Shown: positions 32,890 to 42,304, numbered from the stretch's first letter. The stretch is DNA of 64,000 bases from Polymorphospora lycopeni (GCF_042237075.1 NZ_JBCGDC010000019.1:1-64000), one strand, 5' to 3'. Program-made: numbers and translations. Notes: a model not told the origin generated them from the sequence alone.

Positions 32890-34256
32890 GCCGTCACCAC
32901 CTCGAAATCGGTACGCACCCGGGCGCGCGGTACGTAGGCCGGGGTGACGCCGATGGCCGGGCTGACGCTCGACGTCATGCCGCCCGCGGCGGCTGGTCCG
33001 AAGTAGAGGTATTCGGCCTCGTAGGCGACGGCACGGGCGGCCGCCTCGGTGTGGCACTGCGCGGCGACCCGCAGCCGTACCTCGGACGGCTGACCGGAAG
33101 GCGAGGAGTCCCCGAAGAGCGCGTTCACCCCGTGGTAGGAGACGTCGATCTCGGCGATCTCGGCGGAGACCGGTTCCAGCCGCCGCCGGATGATCTCCTC
33201 GGCACGCCGCGCGCGGTCGATCGCGCCCGGGCCGCCGTACGACGCCTCGCCCAGCGCCCGCCAGCCGAGATCCAGGCCGACCAGGACCTTCAACCGGTCC
33301 GGCCGCTCCCGGCCGGTGACGCCGGAGAGCCGTACCTGGTCCTCGCCGACCTCCTCGACGAGCACCTCGCTGAAGTCGGCGGTGACGTCCGGGGTCGGGT
33401 AGTGCCGCGGGTCGCAGATCTCGAAGTAGAGCTGGGAGCGGACCACCTGGCGGTCGATACGCCCGCCGGTGCCCGGCAGCTTGCGCAGCACGACGGAGCC
33501 GTCCTCGACCACGGCGTACGGGAATCCGAGGTTGTGCGGGTCGGGCACGAACCGGAATGGTGGGTCCTCGTAGTTGCCGCCGGTGCTGTGCACCCCGCAC
33601 TCGAGCAGGTGCCCGGCCATGGTGGCCAGCGCGACCCGGGGCCAGTCGTCGAGTTGCCAGCCGAGTTCGTGGCAGATCGGGCCGACGAAGATCGACGGGT
33701 CGGACAGCCGGCCACCGATGACGATCTGCGCGCCGCCGGCCAGGCAGTCGACGACGCCGTCCGCGCCGATGTAGGCGTTCGCGGAGACCACCCGGTGTGC
33801 TTCGCGGGACACGGTCGAACCGAGTTCGGGAAGCTCGCAGTCCAGTTCGGTGACGAGGTCGAGCACGTCGTCGCCCTCGATCACGCCGACCCGTACCCCG
33901 GTCAGGCCGGTCGCGCGCAGGCCGTCGAGGCAGTCCCGCTGGGCGGCGGTCGGGTTGGCCGCGCCGAAGTTGCCGACCATCCGGCCGCCGGCGGCGAGGT
34001 AGTCCCGCAGCAACGCGGGCAGTTTGCCGATCCGCTGGTCGTGACCGCGGTCGGGGTCGGCCCGGCGCTGCATCTGGGCCAGCGCCAGCGTGCGTTCGGC
34101 GAGGCAGTCGAAACCCAGATAGCTCACCAGGCCGCTGCCGGCGAGGTCTGCCGCGAGATCCAGCCGGTCGTTGGAATAGCCGGATCCGCATCCGATGGAC
34201 AGGCTCGTGGCGGGTCGGGCCAGCCGGCCTGCCTCCAGTGCCCCACCTGCTAACAC
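32886..34256 (-). CDS. atuA: AtuA-like protein (acyclic terpene utilisation family), N-terminal domain
   Basis: The 456-residue protein is recognised by SIGCGSGYSNDRLDLAADLA, YLGFDCLAERTLALAQ, NFGAANPTAA, VSANAYIGADGVVDCLAGGA, VIGGRLSDPSIFVGPICHEL and STGGNYEDPPFRFVPDPHNL. AtuA is required for citronellol/geraniol catabolism in Pseudomonas, with unknown chemistry, and homologues occur in many acyl-CoA pathways. The GTG at 34256 is preceded by GAGGGGG at good spacing. An ATG at 34289 inside the thiolase end is an alternative. It is coupled to its C-terminal partner downstream. Confidence 0.82.
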   Translation of the reverse strand: MLAGGALEAGRLARPATSLSIGCGSGYSNDRLDLAADLAGSGLVSYLGFDCLAERTLALAQMQRRADPDRGHDQRIGKLPALLRDYLAAGGRMVGNFGAANPTAAQRDCLDGLRATGLTGVRVGVIEGDDVLDLVTELDCELPELGSTVSREAHRVVSANAYIGADGVVDCLAGGAQIVIGGRLSDPSIFVGPICHELGWQLDDWPRVALATMAGHLLECGVHSTGGNYEDPPFRFVPDPHNLGFPYAVVEDGSVVLRKLPGTGGRIDRQVVRSQLYFEICDPRHYPTPDVTADFSEVLVEEVGEDQVRLSGVTGRERPDRLKVLVGLDLGWRALGEASYGGPGAIDRARRAEEIIRRRLEPVSAEIAEIDVSYHGVNALFGDSSPSGQPSEVRLRVAAQCHTEAAARAVAYEAEYLYFGPAAAGGMTSSVSPAIGVTPAYVPRARVRTDFEVVTA

Positions 34257-34281
34257 AGTGGCCCCCTCATGGGTAGTAGCT

Positions 34282-35478
34282 CTAGACATCGCGGGTGATG
34301 ACGGTGGCGTTGGCCATGCCCGAGCCCTCGCACATGGTCTGTAGGCCACGCCGGGTGCCGCCGGCCTCCATGGCGTACAACATGGTCGTCATCAACCGGA
34401 CGCCCGAGGCGCCGAGCGGATGCCCGAGCGCGATGGCCCCGCCCAGCGGGTTGACCAGTTCGGCGTCGACGCGCAGGGCCCGTTGCCAGGCCAGCGGCAC
34501 GCTCGCGAACGCCTCGTTGACCTCGAAGTGGTCGATGTCGGTGAGCCGCAGTCCGGCCCGGTCGAGCACCTTGCGGGTCGCCGGGATCGGCGCGTCGAGC
34601 ATCAGTACGGGGTCGCCGGCGGCGAGCGCGAAGCCCTCGAAGCGGGCCCGTGGGGTGAGCCCGTGCCGGGCCGCGTAATCCTCGCTGGCCAGCAGCATCG
34701 CGGCGGCGCCGTCGCCGAACTGCGAGGAGTTGCCGGCGGTCACCGACCAGGAGATCTCCGGGAAGCGTTCCCGGACGGTGCCGTCGATGAACGACGGTCG
34801 CAGCCCGGCCAGCGCCTCGGCGGTGGTGCCGGGCCGGATCGTCTCGTCGGCGCTGACGGTGCGCACCGTGCCGTCGGCGGCCGGGACGGTGATCGGGACG
34901 ATCTCGGCGGTGAAGGCGCCACGTCGCGCGGCGGCGGCGGCCCGCTGTTGCGAGCGCAGCGCCAGGGCGTCCAGGTCGGATCGGGAGATTGCGTGGCGGG
35001 CGGCGACCAGTTCGGCGGAGATGCCCTGTGGGACCAGGCCCGGGGCGTAGCGGGCGGTGACCGACGGTCCCCACGGGTCGCCGCCGGCGCGGGCGCTGAA
35101 CATCGGCACCCGGCTCATCGACTCGACGCCGGCCGCCACCACCAGGTCGTACGCGCCGGCGGCGATGCCCTGCGCGGCGAAGTGGACGGCCTGCTGACCG
35201 GAGCCGCACCGGCGGTCGATCGTGGTGGCCGGCACGGTCTCCGGCAGCCCGGCGCCGAGCCAGGCGAGCCGCCCCGGGCAGCCGGACTGTTCGCCGGCCT
35301 GGCTGACGCAGCCGACGATGACGTCGTCGACGTCGGTCGGGTCGACGGTGCCGTTGCGGGCCAGCAGGCCGGTGAGTACCTGGCCGAGCAGTTCGACCGG
35401 GTGCAGGCCGGACAGCGCGCCGCCGGCCTTGCCCCGGCCGATCGGGGATCGGACCGCGTCGATGACGACGGCGTTCAT
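34282..35478 (-). CDS. Thiolase (acetyl-CoA acyltransferase), copy 1
   Basis: The 398-residue thiolase has all catalytic elements: nucleophilic Cys in TIDRRCGSGQQAVH (about residue 90), NEAFASVPLAW, His in GGAIALGHPLGASG and the second Cys in TMCEGSG. The GESM-type motif reads GVESMSRVPM. It would cleave a 3-ketoacyl-CoA to acetyl-CoA and a shorter acyl-CoA. The ATG at 35478 overlaps the LLM-gene stop by ATGA. The longer upstream frame is an artefact. Confidence 0.93.
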   Translation of the reverse strand: MNAVVIDAVRSPIGRGKAGGALSGLHPVELLGQVLTGLLARNGTVDPTDVDDVIVGCVSQAGEQSGCPGRLAWLGAGLPETVPATTIDRRCGSGQQAVHFAAQGIAAGAYDLVVAAGVESMSRVPMFSARAGGDPWGPSVTARYAPGLVPQGISAELVAARHAISRSDLDALALRSQQRAAAAARRGAFTAEIVPITVPAADGTVRTVSADETIRPGTTAEALAGLRPSFIDGTVRERFPEISWSVTAGNSSQFGDGAAAMLLASEDYAARHGLTPRARFEGFALAAGDPVLMLDAPIPATRKVLDRAGLRLTDIDHFEVNEAFASVPLAWQRALRVDAELVNPLGGAIALGHPLGASGVRLMTTMLYAMEAGGTRRGLQTMCEGSGMANATVITRDV

Positions 35479-36491
35479 AGCGGCGCCGCCGCGAACTCGG
35501 TGAGCCGGGGTGCGATGTCCCGGCCCAGGTCGTCGAGATAGTTCACGACGTCGGCGGCGGACATGTCCGGCCACTGTGGCCGGACCAGGATCGCGTCGAG
35601 CGGTACGGCATCGTGAATGGCGCGTAGTTGGTCGATGACCTGGTCGGGGCTGCCGGCGAGGACGGTGTCCTTCACCGCCTCGGAGAAGTTGCTGGCGACG
35701 GTGTCGGCGTCGAGCGCGGCCAGTTCCCGGTTGGCGTAGGCGAGGTAGCGCCCCTGTGCCATCGCGCCGAAGCGTTCCAGTGCGTCCGTCCGATCCCGGC
35801 CGAGGATCAGGTCGCGACGCATGATCGGAGGTCGCACCGGCAGGCCGAGGGTCTCCCGCTCGCGCCGGTATGTCTCCCACAGCCTGCTGAGTGCGGGTAG
35901 CGGCTCGCGGGGTGAGATGGTCCAGCGGTCGCCGAGCCGGGCGGCCCGCCGTACGCCGGGCGCGGACTGGGCGCCGATCCAGATCTGCGGGTGCGGCTGC
36001 TGGACCGGCCGCAGGTGCGGTTCGGCGCCCTCGAACCGCCAGTGCCGACCGTGGTGGTCGACCTTGCGCTCGTTCCATAGTCGACGGATGAGTTCCAGCG
36101 ACTCCTCGAACCGGGAGATCCGTTCGCCGTAGGGCACGCCGAGGTAGTCGAACTCCTGGGTGCGGTAGCCGATGCCGGCGCCGACGACCAGCCGGCCGGC
36201 GGTGATGATGTCCAGCGTCGCGAGTTCCTCGGCCAGCAGCACCGGGTGGTAGAGCGGGACGACGACGATGTTCGTCGCGAGGGTGATGTGCGGGTCGACC
36301 TCGGCGGCCAGCCGGGCCAGCACCGGCACGGGCTGCAGCCAGCGCAGGTCGCCGTACATGAAGTGCTGGCCGATCGTGATGTGGGTGAACCCGTTGCGTT
36401 GCGCCGCCTCGACCTGTCTGAGCAGCTGGTCGAGGTGTTCGGCGGGTGGTACCGACGTGCGGACGTCACCGATGATGATCCCGAGCTTCAC
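35475..36491 (-). CDS. LLM-class flavin-dependent oxidoreductase
   Basis: The 338-residue protein has the bacterial-luciferase-like TIM barrel: KLGIIIGDVRTSVPPAEHLD, FTHITIGQHFMYGDLRWLQP, ATNIVVVPLYHPVLLAEELA TLD, GAGIGYRTQEFDYLGVPYGE and PQIWIGAQSAPGVRRAARLG. Such enzymes use FMN or F420 for monooxygenation or hydride transfer. In an acyl-CoA pathway it may hydroxylate or open a ring. The GTG at 36491 overlaps the SnoaL-like stop. Confidence 0.9.
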   Translation of the reverse strand: MKLGIIIGDVRTSVPPAEHLDQLLRQVEAAQRNGFTHITIGQHFMYGDLRWLQPVPVLARLAAEVDPHITLATNIVVVPLYHPVLLAEELATLDIITAGRLVVGAGIGYRTQEFDYLGVPYGERISRFEESLELIRRLWNERKVDHHGRHWRFEGAEPHLRPVQQPHPQIWIGAQSAPGVRRAARLGDRWTISPREPLPALSRLWETYRRERETLGLPVRPPIMRRDLILGRDRTDALERFGAMAQGRYLAYANRELAALDADTVASNFSEAVKDTVLAGSPDQVIDQLRAIHDAVPLDAILVRPQWPDMSAADVVNYLDDLGRDIAPRLTEFAAAPL

Positions 36492-36976
36492 GGCGTCTTC
36501 CCTCCCGGTAACCAGGGCGGCGGGGTACGACTGGCCCGGCCCCAGCCGCCCTCGGCGCGGACGAGGCCCTCGATGGTGCTGGTCTTCGCCACGAAGACCA
36601 GCCCCTGCGGACCCACCGCGACCCGGTCGTCGTAGTCGCCCCAGCCGACGTAGAGGTCGTCGCCGTGGCCGAGGATCAGGAAGTAGCTGGTCCGGACCCT
36701 CAGCAGCCGCTCGCCGATCTCGTCGACCTCGACCACGACCGGAAAGTGCCGGGTGGGTCTGGTCCCGGCCGCCCACAGGTGCTCGTAGAAGTCGAGGATC
36801 GCGGCACGGCCGGCGCAGACCGAGTCGGGGCGGCGGAACACCGCGTCCGGATCGAACAGCGGCAGCAACGCCTCGCGGTCGGCCCGGTCGAACGCCGCGC
36901 AGTACGCGACCTGCAACTGCCGGGCGGCCTCGGTGACGACTGCCTGTCGTCCGAGGCGCTCCCAGAGTGGATCCAT
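36488..36976 (-). CDS. SnoaL-like/NTF2-fold protein
   Basis: The 162-residue protein fits the SnoaL-like NTF2 cone: VAYCAAFDRADREALLPLFD, DAVFRRPDSVCAGRAAILDF, FPVVVEVDEIGERLLRVRTS and YVGWGDYDDRV. Members are small isomerases, cyclases, dehydratases or non-catalytic partners. It is the first gene of the unit that includes the LLM oxidoreductase, thiolase and AtuA genes. The ATG at 36976 is preferred, with AGGGGGA upstream. A GTG one codon earlier is possible. Confidence 0.75.
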   Translation of the reverse strand: MDPLWERLGRQAVVTEAARQLQVAYCAAFDRADREALLPLFDPDAVFRRPDSVCAGRAAILDFYEHLWAAGTRPTRHFPVVVEVDEIGERLLRVRTSYFLILGHGDDLYVGWGDYDDRVAVGPQGLVFVAKTSTIEGLVRAEGGWGRASRTPPPWLPGGKTP

Positions 36977-37030
36977 CACCGTCCCCCTTCACCACCGGTT
37001 CCCGACCCCGAGACGAGCGGATCAGGCAAC

Positions 37031-37058
37031 CTATCCATGCGAACTATAGTAATAGATT
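37031..37058 (-). promoter_or_regulatory. Island motif upstream of the SnoaL-LLM-thiolase unit
   Basis: CTATCCATGCG at 37031-37041 is identical to 50587-50597, and CTATAGTAATAGATT at 37044-37058 fits the TA-N3-ATA-N-A-N-T pattern. About 55 bases upstream of the first gene. It is the best-matching pair with the acyl-CoA dehydrogenase promoter. Confidence 0.6.
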
Positions 37059-37071
37059 CGGATCGGGCGGG

Positions 37072-38211
37072 CTACCGTCCGACCGGCACTTCCGCACCGA
37101 CCCGGACCGTCGGGCCGCAGGCCGCCGCGGCGAGCGCGCCGGTGTCCAACTCGAACCCGAATCCCGGCCGGTCCGGCAGCCGCAGCCGGCCTCCCGCGAC
37201 CACCGGCGGCTCCCGGGCGATGTCGTGGGGCAGGTCGAGGAAGTAGAGGACCTCGGCCGGATACCGGCTCGTATCCGGCGTCGCCGCCGCGAACGACGCC
37301 GCCGCGAACGTGCCGACGGCCGACTCGCCCTGGCTGCCGACGACCACATCCACGCCGGCCACCGCGCAGAAGTCGCGGATCGTCGCCGAGCGGCGCAGGG
37401 CCGTACGGGCGGTCTTGATGCTCACCATGCCGACCCGGCCGGCCAGCACGGCCGCGCCGGCCGAGGCCGGGTCGGGACAGCTCTCGTCGCCGACGACCGG
37501 CACGGGGCTGCTCCGGGCGTAGGCCGGTCCGCCGACCGCCCCGGGTGGACACGGCTCCTCCAGCCAGGCCAGCCCGGCCTCGCGGGTCGCGGCCACGAAC
37601 CGGGCCGCCTGCGCCGAGGTGTAGCCCTGGTTGGCGTCGGCGTAGAGCAGGGCGTCCGGGCCGAGCGCCGTGCGTACCGCCCGGGTGGTGGCGATGTCCA
37701 GGTCGGGGTCGATCCCGACCTTCAGCTTGAAGGCCGTGACCCCCCAACCGGTCGACGCCTCCACCGCGGCGGCGGCCACCTCGTCGGGCCGCCCCCAACT
37801 GAGCAGCGTGGCGGCGGCGACGTCGCCGGCGTGACCGCCGAGCAACTGGTAGGCGGGCAGCCCGACGAAGCGGGCCAGTGCGTCGAACATCGCCAGCTCG
37901 ACGGCGCTGCGGGCGGTGGGGTTGCCGACCAGGTGCCGGGTACGGGCCCGAAAAAGCTCCGGCCGGCCGACCGGGGTGCCGACGGCGGCCGGGGCGAGGA
38001 CCCGGTCCAGCACGTCGAGCACCGAGGCCAGCGTCTCGCCGTACACCATGGGGCGCGGGATGGCCTCCCCATAGCCGGTGGTCCCGTCGGCCAGGCGTAC
38101 GGCGACGAGCACGTGCTCGGCGACGTCGTCGGAGCCGATGGCGTACCGGACCGACCGGCGCAGCGGTAGGCGGAACGGGGTGATCTCGACCGACTCGACC
38201 AGCGGCGTCAT
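37072..38211 (-). CDS. Enolase-superfamily enzyme (muconate cycloisomerase/mandelate racemase group)
   Basis: The 379-residue protein has the N-terminal capping domain and a TIM barrel with the KxK motif in WGVTAFKLKVGIDPD, metal ligands Asp in LLYADANQGYTSA, Glu in LAWLEEPCPP and Asp/Glu in VVGDESCPDP, and a lysine in VGMVSIKTARTALR. That set points to the muconate-lactonising subgroup (cycloisomerase, dipeptide epimerase or o-succinylbenzoate synthase-like). It is the last gene of the importer unit and overlaps the DppC stop. It may act on the imported compound. Confidence 0.85.
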   Translation of the reverse strand: MTPLVESVEITPFRLPLRRSVRYAIGSDDVAEHVLVAVRLADGTTGYGEAIPRPMVYGETLASVLDVLDRVLAPAAVGTPVGRPELFRARTRHLVGNPTARSAVELAMFDALARFVGLPAYQLLGGHAGDVAAATLLSWGRPDEVAAAAVEASTGWGVTAFKLKVGIDPDLDIATTRAVRTALGPDALLYADANQGYTSAQAARFVAATREAGLAWLEEPCPPGAVGGPAYARSSPVPVVGDESCPDPASAGAAVLAGRVGMVSIKTARTALRRSATIRDFCAVAGVDVVVGSQGESAVGTFAAASFAAATPDTSRYPAEVLYFLDLPHDIAREPPVVAGGRLRLPDRPGFGFELDTGALAAAACGPTVRVGAEVPVGR

Positions 38212-39113
38212 ATCCGCTTCCCGTCCCGACCCCGGGTGAGCCGGTCGCGGATGCCGTCACCGACCATGGAGAACGCCAGGATGGTCAGGAAGATCATCAA
38301 CAGCGGCGGCAGCATCGGGAATCCGTTGCGGGACACCGACCCGAACGCCTCGCGGGTCATCCCGCCCCAGGTCGCGTCCGGCGCCTGCACGCCGAGTCCG
38401 AGGAAGCTCAGGCTGGCTTCCGCGATGACCACCAGTCCCAGGCTGTACGTCGTCTGGATCAGCAGCGGTCCGCTGGCGTTCGGCAGCATGTGTCGCAACA
38501 GGATCCGGGCCGGCGAACAGCCGATCGCCTGGCACGCCTCGATGTACGGCTCGTTGCGGATGCCGGACGCGGCGCCCCGCGCCACCCGGAAGAACCTGGG
38601 CGCGAAGACGATGCCGACCGCGATCATCGCGTTGGTCAGGCCCGGCCCGAGGATGCCGACGATGGCCAGGGCCAGGATCAGCGTCGGCACGCTCATCACC
38701 GAGTCGGCGATCCGGCCGAGCACGGCGTCGACGATCCCACCGGCGTATCCGGCGACCAGGCCGAGCGGGATACCCAGGACCACCGCCGTGCCGACCGCCT
38801 GCAACGTCGCCACCAGGGTCAGCCGGGCGCCGGCGATCAGCCGGGCGAGGGTGTCCCGCCCGTACGCGTCGGTGCCGAGCCAGTGGTCGCCGCTCGGTGA
38901 CTCCATCCGGCGCAGCAGGTCCTGCGCGTTCGGGTCGGTGCGGACCAGCAGGTCACCGACCAGTGCCAGCAGGACCAGCCCGGCGATGAAGACCAGCCCG
39001 ACCTTCGGGGCGAGGCCGAGGCCGCCCTTTCCCGAGCGGCCGCCTTTCGTCCCCGGCCTCATGCCGGCCCCGATCGGCCCGGTCTTCTTCCTGGTCGGTG
39101 CGGTGCCGCTCAT
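38208..39113 (-). CDS. dppC: Peptide/nickel-type ABC importer permease (DppC/OppC)
   Basis: The 301-residue permease has an N-terminal soluble tail, the OppC N-terminal domain (WLGTDAYGRDTLARLIAGAR), six membrane helices and the EAA loop RNEPYIEACQAIGCSPARIL. It ends FSMVGDGIRDRLTRG, typical of DppC. It follows dppB by two bases and is coupled to the enolase-superfamily gene. It is part of a five-component importer. Confidence 0.93.
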   Translation of the reverse strand: MSGTAPTRKKTGPIGAGMRPGTKGGRSGKGGLGLAPKVGLVFIAGLVLLALVGDLLVRTDPNAQDLLRRMESPSGDHWLGTDAYGRDTLARLIAGARLTLVATLQAVGTAVVLGIPLGLVAGYAGGIVDAVLGRIADSVMSVPTLILALAIVGILGPGLTNAMIAVGIVFAPRFFRVARGAASGIRNEPYIEACQAIGCSPARILLRHMLPNASGPLLIQTTYSLGLVVIAEASLSFLGLGVQAPDATWGGMTREAFGSVSRNGFPMLPPLLMIFLTILAFSMVGDGIRDRLTRGRDGKRI

Positions 39114-39115
39114 GG

Positions 39116-40057
39116 TCACCCCCGCAGCTTCGGGTCGAAGTAGGTGTAGGAGGCGTCGACGATGAGGTTCATCAGCAGGATCAGCGCGGCGCTGACCAGC
39201 ACGATCCCCTGGATCATCGGATAGTCGTGGTAGAGGACGGCGTTGAGCGCCTCCGAGCCGAGCCCCGGCAAGGTGAAGATCAGCTCGATGACCACCGCGC
39301 CGCCGAGCACCCGGGCCGCCTGCAGCCCTAGCACGGTCACCACCGGTACGGCCGCGTTCTTGCCGGCGTACTTCGCGATCACCACCCGGCGCGGGATGCC
39401 CATCGCCACGGCGGTCTGTACGTAGTCGCGTTCCAGCACGTCGACCACCGCCCCGCGGGTCTGCCGGACCAGTTCGGCCGCCGGGTCGACGGCGAGGGCC
39501 AGCGCCGGCAGCGTGACGCTCAACGCCCAGCCCGTCGGATCCTCGCCCAGCGCCACGTAGCCGCCGGCCGGGAACCAGGACCGGTTCACCGCGAAGACGG
39601 TGACCAGCAGCAGCCCGATCGCGAACGGTGGTGCCGCCATCGCGCCGGCGGAGACCGACGAGATGATCCGGTCGAAGGCGCTGCCCCGCTTCACCGCGGC
39701 CAGGACCCCGAGCGGTACGGCGACGAGCAGCGCGACGGCCAGGGCGAGGAAGGTCAGCCACAGGGTCACCGGCAAGGCCGCCAGGATCGCCTCGCTCACC
39801 GGCCGGTTGGTGTAGAGCGAGGTGCCCATGTCGCCCCGGGCCAGGTCACCTAGGTAGCCGACGTAGCGTTCCAAGATGGAGTCGTTGAGGCCCAACCGTT
39901 CCCGGGTCTCCTCGATGTCCTGCGCGGTCGCGTTGTCGCCAGCCACGATGGCGGCCGGGTCGCCGGGCGTCAGGTCCATCAGCAGCAGGACGCCCAGGAT
40001 GAGGATCAGCAGCATCGGGACGATGGTGGCCAGCCGTCGGCCGACGACGCTCAGCAC
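39116..40057 (-). CDS. dppB: Peptide/nickel-type ABC importer permease (DppB/OppB)
   Basis: The 313-residue permease starts at the GTG at 40057 (LSVVGRRLATIVPMLLILIL). It shows the DppB features DLTPGDPA, RLGLNDSILERYVGYLGDLA RGDMGTSLYTNRPV and the EAA loop LERDYVQTAVAMGIPRRVVI, with about six membrane helices. It overlaps the ATPase gene dppF by a few bases. The longer frame read upstream results from the assembly duplication at 40119-40395. Confidence 0.92.
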   Translation of the reverse strand: MLSVVGRRLATIVPMLLILILGVLLLMDLTPGDPAAIVAGDNATAQDIEETRERLGLNDSILERYVGYLGDLARGDMGTSLYTNRPVSEAILAALPVTLWLTFLALAVALLVAVPLGVLAAVKRGSAFDRIISSVSAGAMAAPPFAIGLLLVTVFAVNRSWFPAGGYVALGEDPTGWALSVTLPALALAVDPAAELVRQTRGAVVDVLERDYVQTAVAMGIPRRVVIAKYAGKNAAVPVVTVLGLQAARVLGGAVVIELIFTLPGLGSEALNAVLYHDYPMIQGIVLVSAALILLMNLIVDASYTYFDPKLRG

Positions 40058-41276
40058 GGCGCTGGCCCCTTCTCGACCCGCACCGGACCGGCGCCGGCAC
40101 GGGCCGGCCCGCCACCGGTGCCGTCCCGCGTGCCGGACGCCACGAAGCAGGCCACCGCGCCGCCGTCGGGCCGTTCCACCAGCGGTGGCGGCTCGGCGCC
40201 GCACCGGTCGATCCGCAGCGGGCAGCGGGGCGCGTACTGGCAGCCGGCCCCCCGCGCCCGGCCNTGCCGTCCCGCGTGCCGGACGCCACGAAGCAGGCCA
40301 CCGCGCCGCCGTCGGGCCGTTCCACCAGCGGTGGCGGCTCGGCGCCGCACCGGTCGATCCGCAGCGGGCAGCGGGGCGCGTACTGGCAGCCGGCCACCGG
40401 CGCCGGGCCGGTGGCCGGTTCCGTCGTGGTCGCCTGCCGTTCGCGCTGGCGTACCGGGTCGGCGACCGGGATCGCGTGCAGCAGCCGCCGGGTGTACGGG
40501 TGTGCCGCGTGGGCGAAGACCTGCTCGGCGTCACCGGTCTCGACGACCCGGCCCCGGTACATCACGACGATCTCGTGGGCGATCGCCCGGACCAGCGACA
40601 GGTCATGGGAGATGAACACCAGCGCGATACCGCGCTCGCGTTGCAGGTCCCGCAGCAGGTTGAGGATCTGGCCCCGGATCGACACGTCGAGCGCCGCCAC
40701 CGCCTCGTCGCAGACCAGGACCGACGGGCCCGGCGCGAGCGCCCGGGCGATCGCGATCCGTTGCAGCTGACCGCCGGAGAAGCCGGACGGGTAGCGTTCG
40801 CCCTGCCCCGGATCGACGCCGACGCTGCGCAGCAGGTCGTCGACCCGGGCCCGGACCTCGTCGCGGCCCAGGCCGGGTTCGTGCACGTGCAGCGGTTCGG
40901 CGACCGAGTCGCGGACCCGCATCCGCGGATCCATCGAGGTGAACGGGTCCTGGTGCACCATCTGGGCGTTCCGCCGCCAGGCGCGCAGCTCGCGGCGCCG
41001 CAGGCGGCTCACGTCGATTCCGCCGGCCGACACCGAGCCGTGGTCGGCCTGGATGAGCCGCAGCAGCAGCCGGGCGACGGTCGACTTGCCCGACCCGGAC
41101 TCGCCGACGATGCCGAGGGTGCGGCCGGCGTGCACCGCCAGGCTCACGTCCTGCACGGCGGGGACCGTACGCACCGCCCGGCCGACCAGGTTGCGCGAGG
41201 TGACGAACGTCTTGTGCAGGTTGCGGGCGGCGATCACCGGCGGTCCGGCCGGGATCGCGCCGTCAACGGCGACCAT
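40051..41276 (-). CDS. dppF: ABC importer ATPase (DppF/OppF), reading frame broken by assembly duplication
   Basis: The ATPase has Walker A GESGSGKST, Q-loop MVHQDPFTSMDPRM, signature SGFSGGQLQRIAIARAL, Walker B VLVCDEAVAALD and the C-terminal oligopeptide-transporter cysteine motif (CQYAPRCPLRIDRC). As given the frame is lost at 40119-40395, where 131 bases occur twice around an N. Removing 146 bases (one copy plus the 15-base spacer) gives 1080 bases, an exact 360-codon gene that ends at 40051 and overlaps dppB. So the gene is probably intact in the organism, with 359 residues. ATG 41276 has a GGGAG site. Confidence 0.9.
40119..40395. repeat. 131-bp exact duplication around an N (assembly artefact)
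   Basis: Positions 40119-40249 and 40265-40395 are identical over 131 bases, separated by 15 bases ending in N at 40264. The pattern is that of two overlapping contig ends joined without merging. It falls inside dppF and removing it restores the frame. Confidence 0.85.
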
Positions 41277-42282
41277 GGGCAACTCCCTGCTTGACGAGAG
41301 CCGGTTCGCCGGCGCGTACGCAGCGCACCGACCGGGGTCCGTCGACGTGGACCGGTGGCGGATGGTCGGTGCACCGCTCGCCGTCGACCACCGGGCAGCG
41401 GGTGGCGAAGCGGCAGCCGGCCGGCCATTCGCCGGGCAGGGCGACCCGGCCGGGGATCGACACGAACCGCTCGGAGCGGTGCACCTCGGTCGGTACGGCG
41501 GCCAGCAGGGCGGCTGTGTACGGGTGCTGCGGGTCGGCGAAGAGATCCAGGACCGGTGCCTGCTCGACGACCTGGCCGGCGTACATGACCGCCACCCGGT
41601 CGGCGAGGTCGGCCACGACGCCGAGATCGTGGGTGATGATGACGATCGCCAGGTTGAGCTGGTCCCGTAGTTCCCGTAGCAGTGCCAGGATCTGCTCCTG
41701 CACGGTGACGTCGAGGGCCGTCGAGGGCTCGTCGGCGATCAGGATCTTCGGCGAGCAGGCCAGCGCCATCGCGATCATGACCCGCTGGCACATGCCGCCG
41801 CTGAACTGGTGCGGATAGGCCCGGGCCCGCTCCTGCGGCGACGGGATGTGCACCAGCGAGAGCATCTCGACCGCACGGTCCCACGCCTGCCGGCGGCCGC
41901 ATCCGGTGTGGTGCCGGACCACGTCGGCGATCTGGTGCCCGACGGTGAACGCCGGGTTCAGGCTGCGCATCGGCTGCTGGAAGATCATCGCGATCTCGGC
42001 GCCCCGGACCCGGTCCCGTTCCCGGCGCCCGAGGCCGAGCAGGCTCCGGCCGTCGTAGCGGATGTCGCCACCGGTGATCCGGCCGCCCTGCAGGTCCAGC
42101 AACTGCATGACGGCCAGCGAGGAGACCGTCTTGCCGCAGCCGGACTCCCCGACGATGCCGAGCACCTCACCGGCGCGTACGTCGTAACTGACGCCGTCGA
42201 GCACCCGGGTCCAGCCGGCCGCCCCCCGGAAGTCGACGCTGAGGTCGGACACCTCCAGCAGCGGCCGGGTCTCGTCGTCCAT
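41263..42282 (-). CDS. dppD: ABC importer ATPase (DppD/OppD)
   Basis: The 339-residue ATPase has Walker A GESGCGKT, Q-loop MIFQQPMRSLNPAFTVGHQI, signature HQFSGGMCQRVMIAMAL, Walker B ILIADEPSTALDVTVQEQIL, H-loop IITHDLGVVADLADRVAVMY and the C-terminal motif CRFATRCPVVDGERC. It overlaps dppF by 14 bases. It energises the importer together with DppF. Confidence 0.94.
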   Translation of the reverse strand: MDDETRPLLEVSDLSVDFRGAAGWTRVLDGVSYDVRAGEVLGIVGESGCGKTVSSLAVMQLLDLQGGRITGGDIRYDGRSLLGLGRRERDRVRGAEIAMIFQQPMRSLNPAFTVGHQIADVVRHHTGCGRRQAWDRAVEMLSLVHIPSPQERARAYPHQFSGGMCQRVMIAMALACSPKILIADEPSTALDVTVQEQILALLRELRDQLNLAIVIITHDLGVVADLADRVAVMYAGQVVEQAPVLDLFADPQHPYTAALLAAVPTEVHRSERFVSIPGRVALPGEWPAGCRFATRCPVVDGERCTDHPPPVHVDGPRSVRCVRAGEPALVKQGVAHGRR

Positions 42283-42304
42283 CCCGTCTCCTGTCCCCGG
42301 TACG

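Noticed and set aside
40119..40395. Biological tandem duplication or fusion of dppF with dppB
   Set aside because: The exact identity, the N between copies and restoration of a 360-codon frame on removal point to an assembly error.
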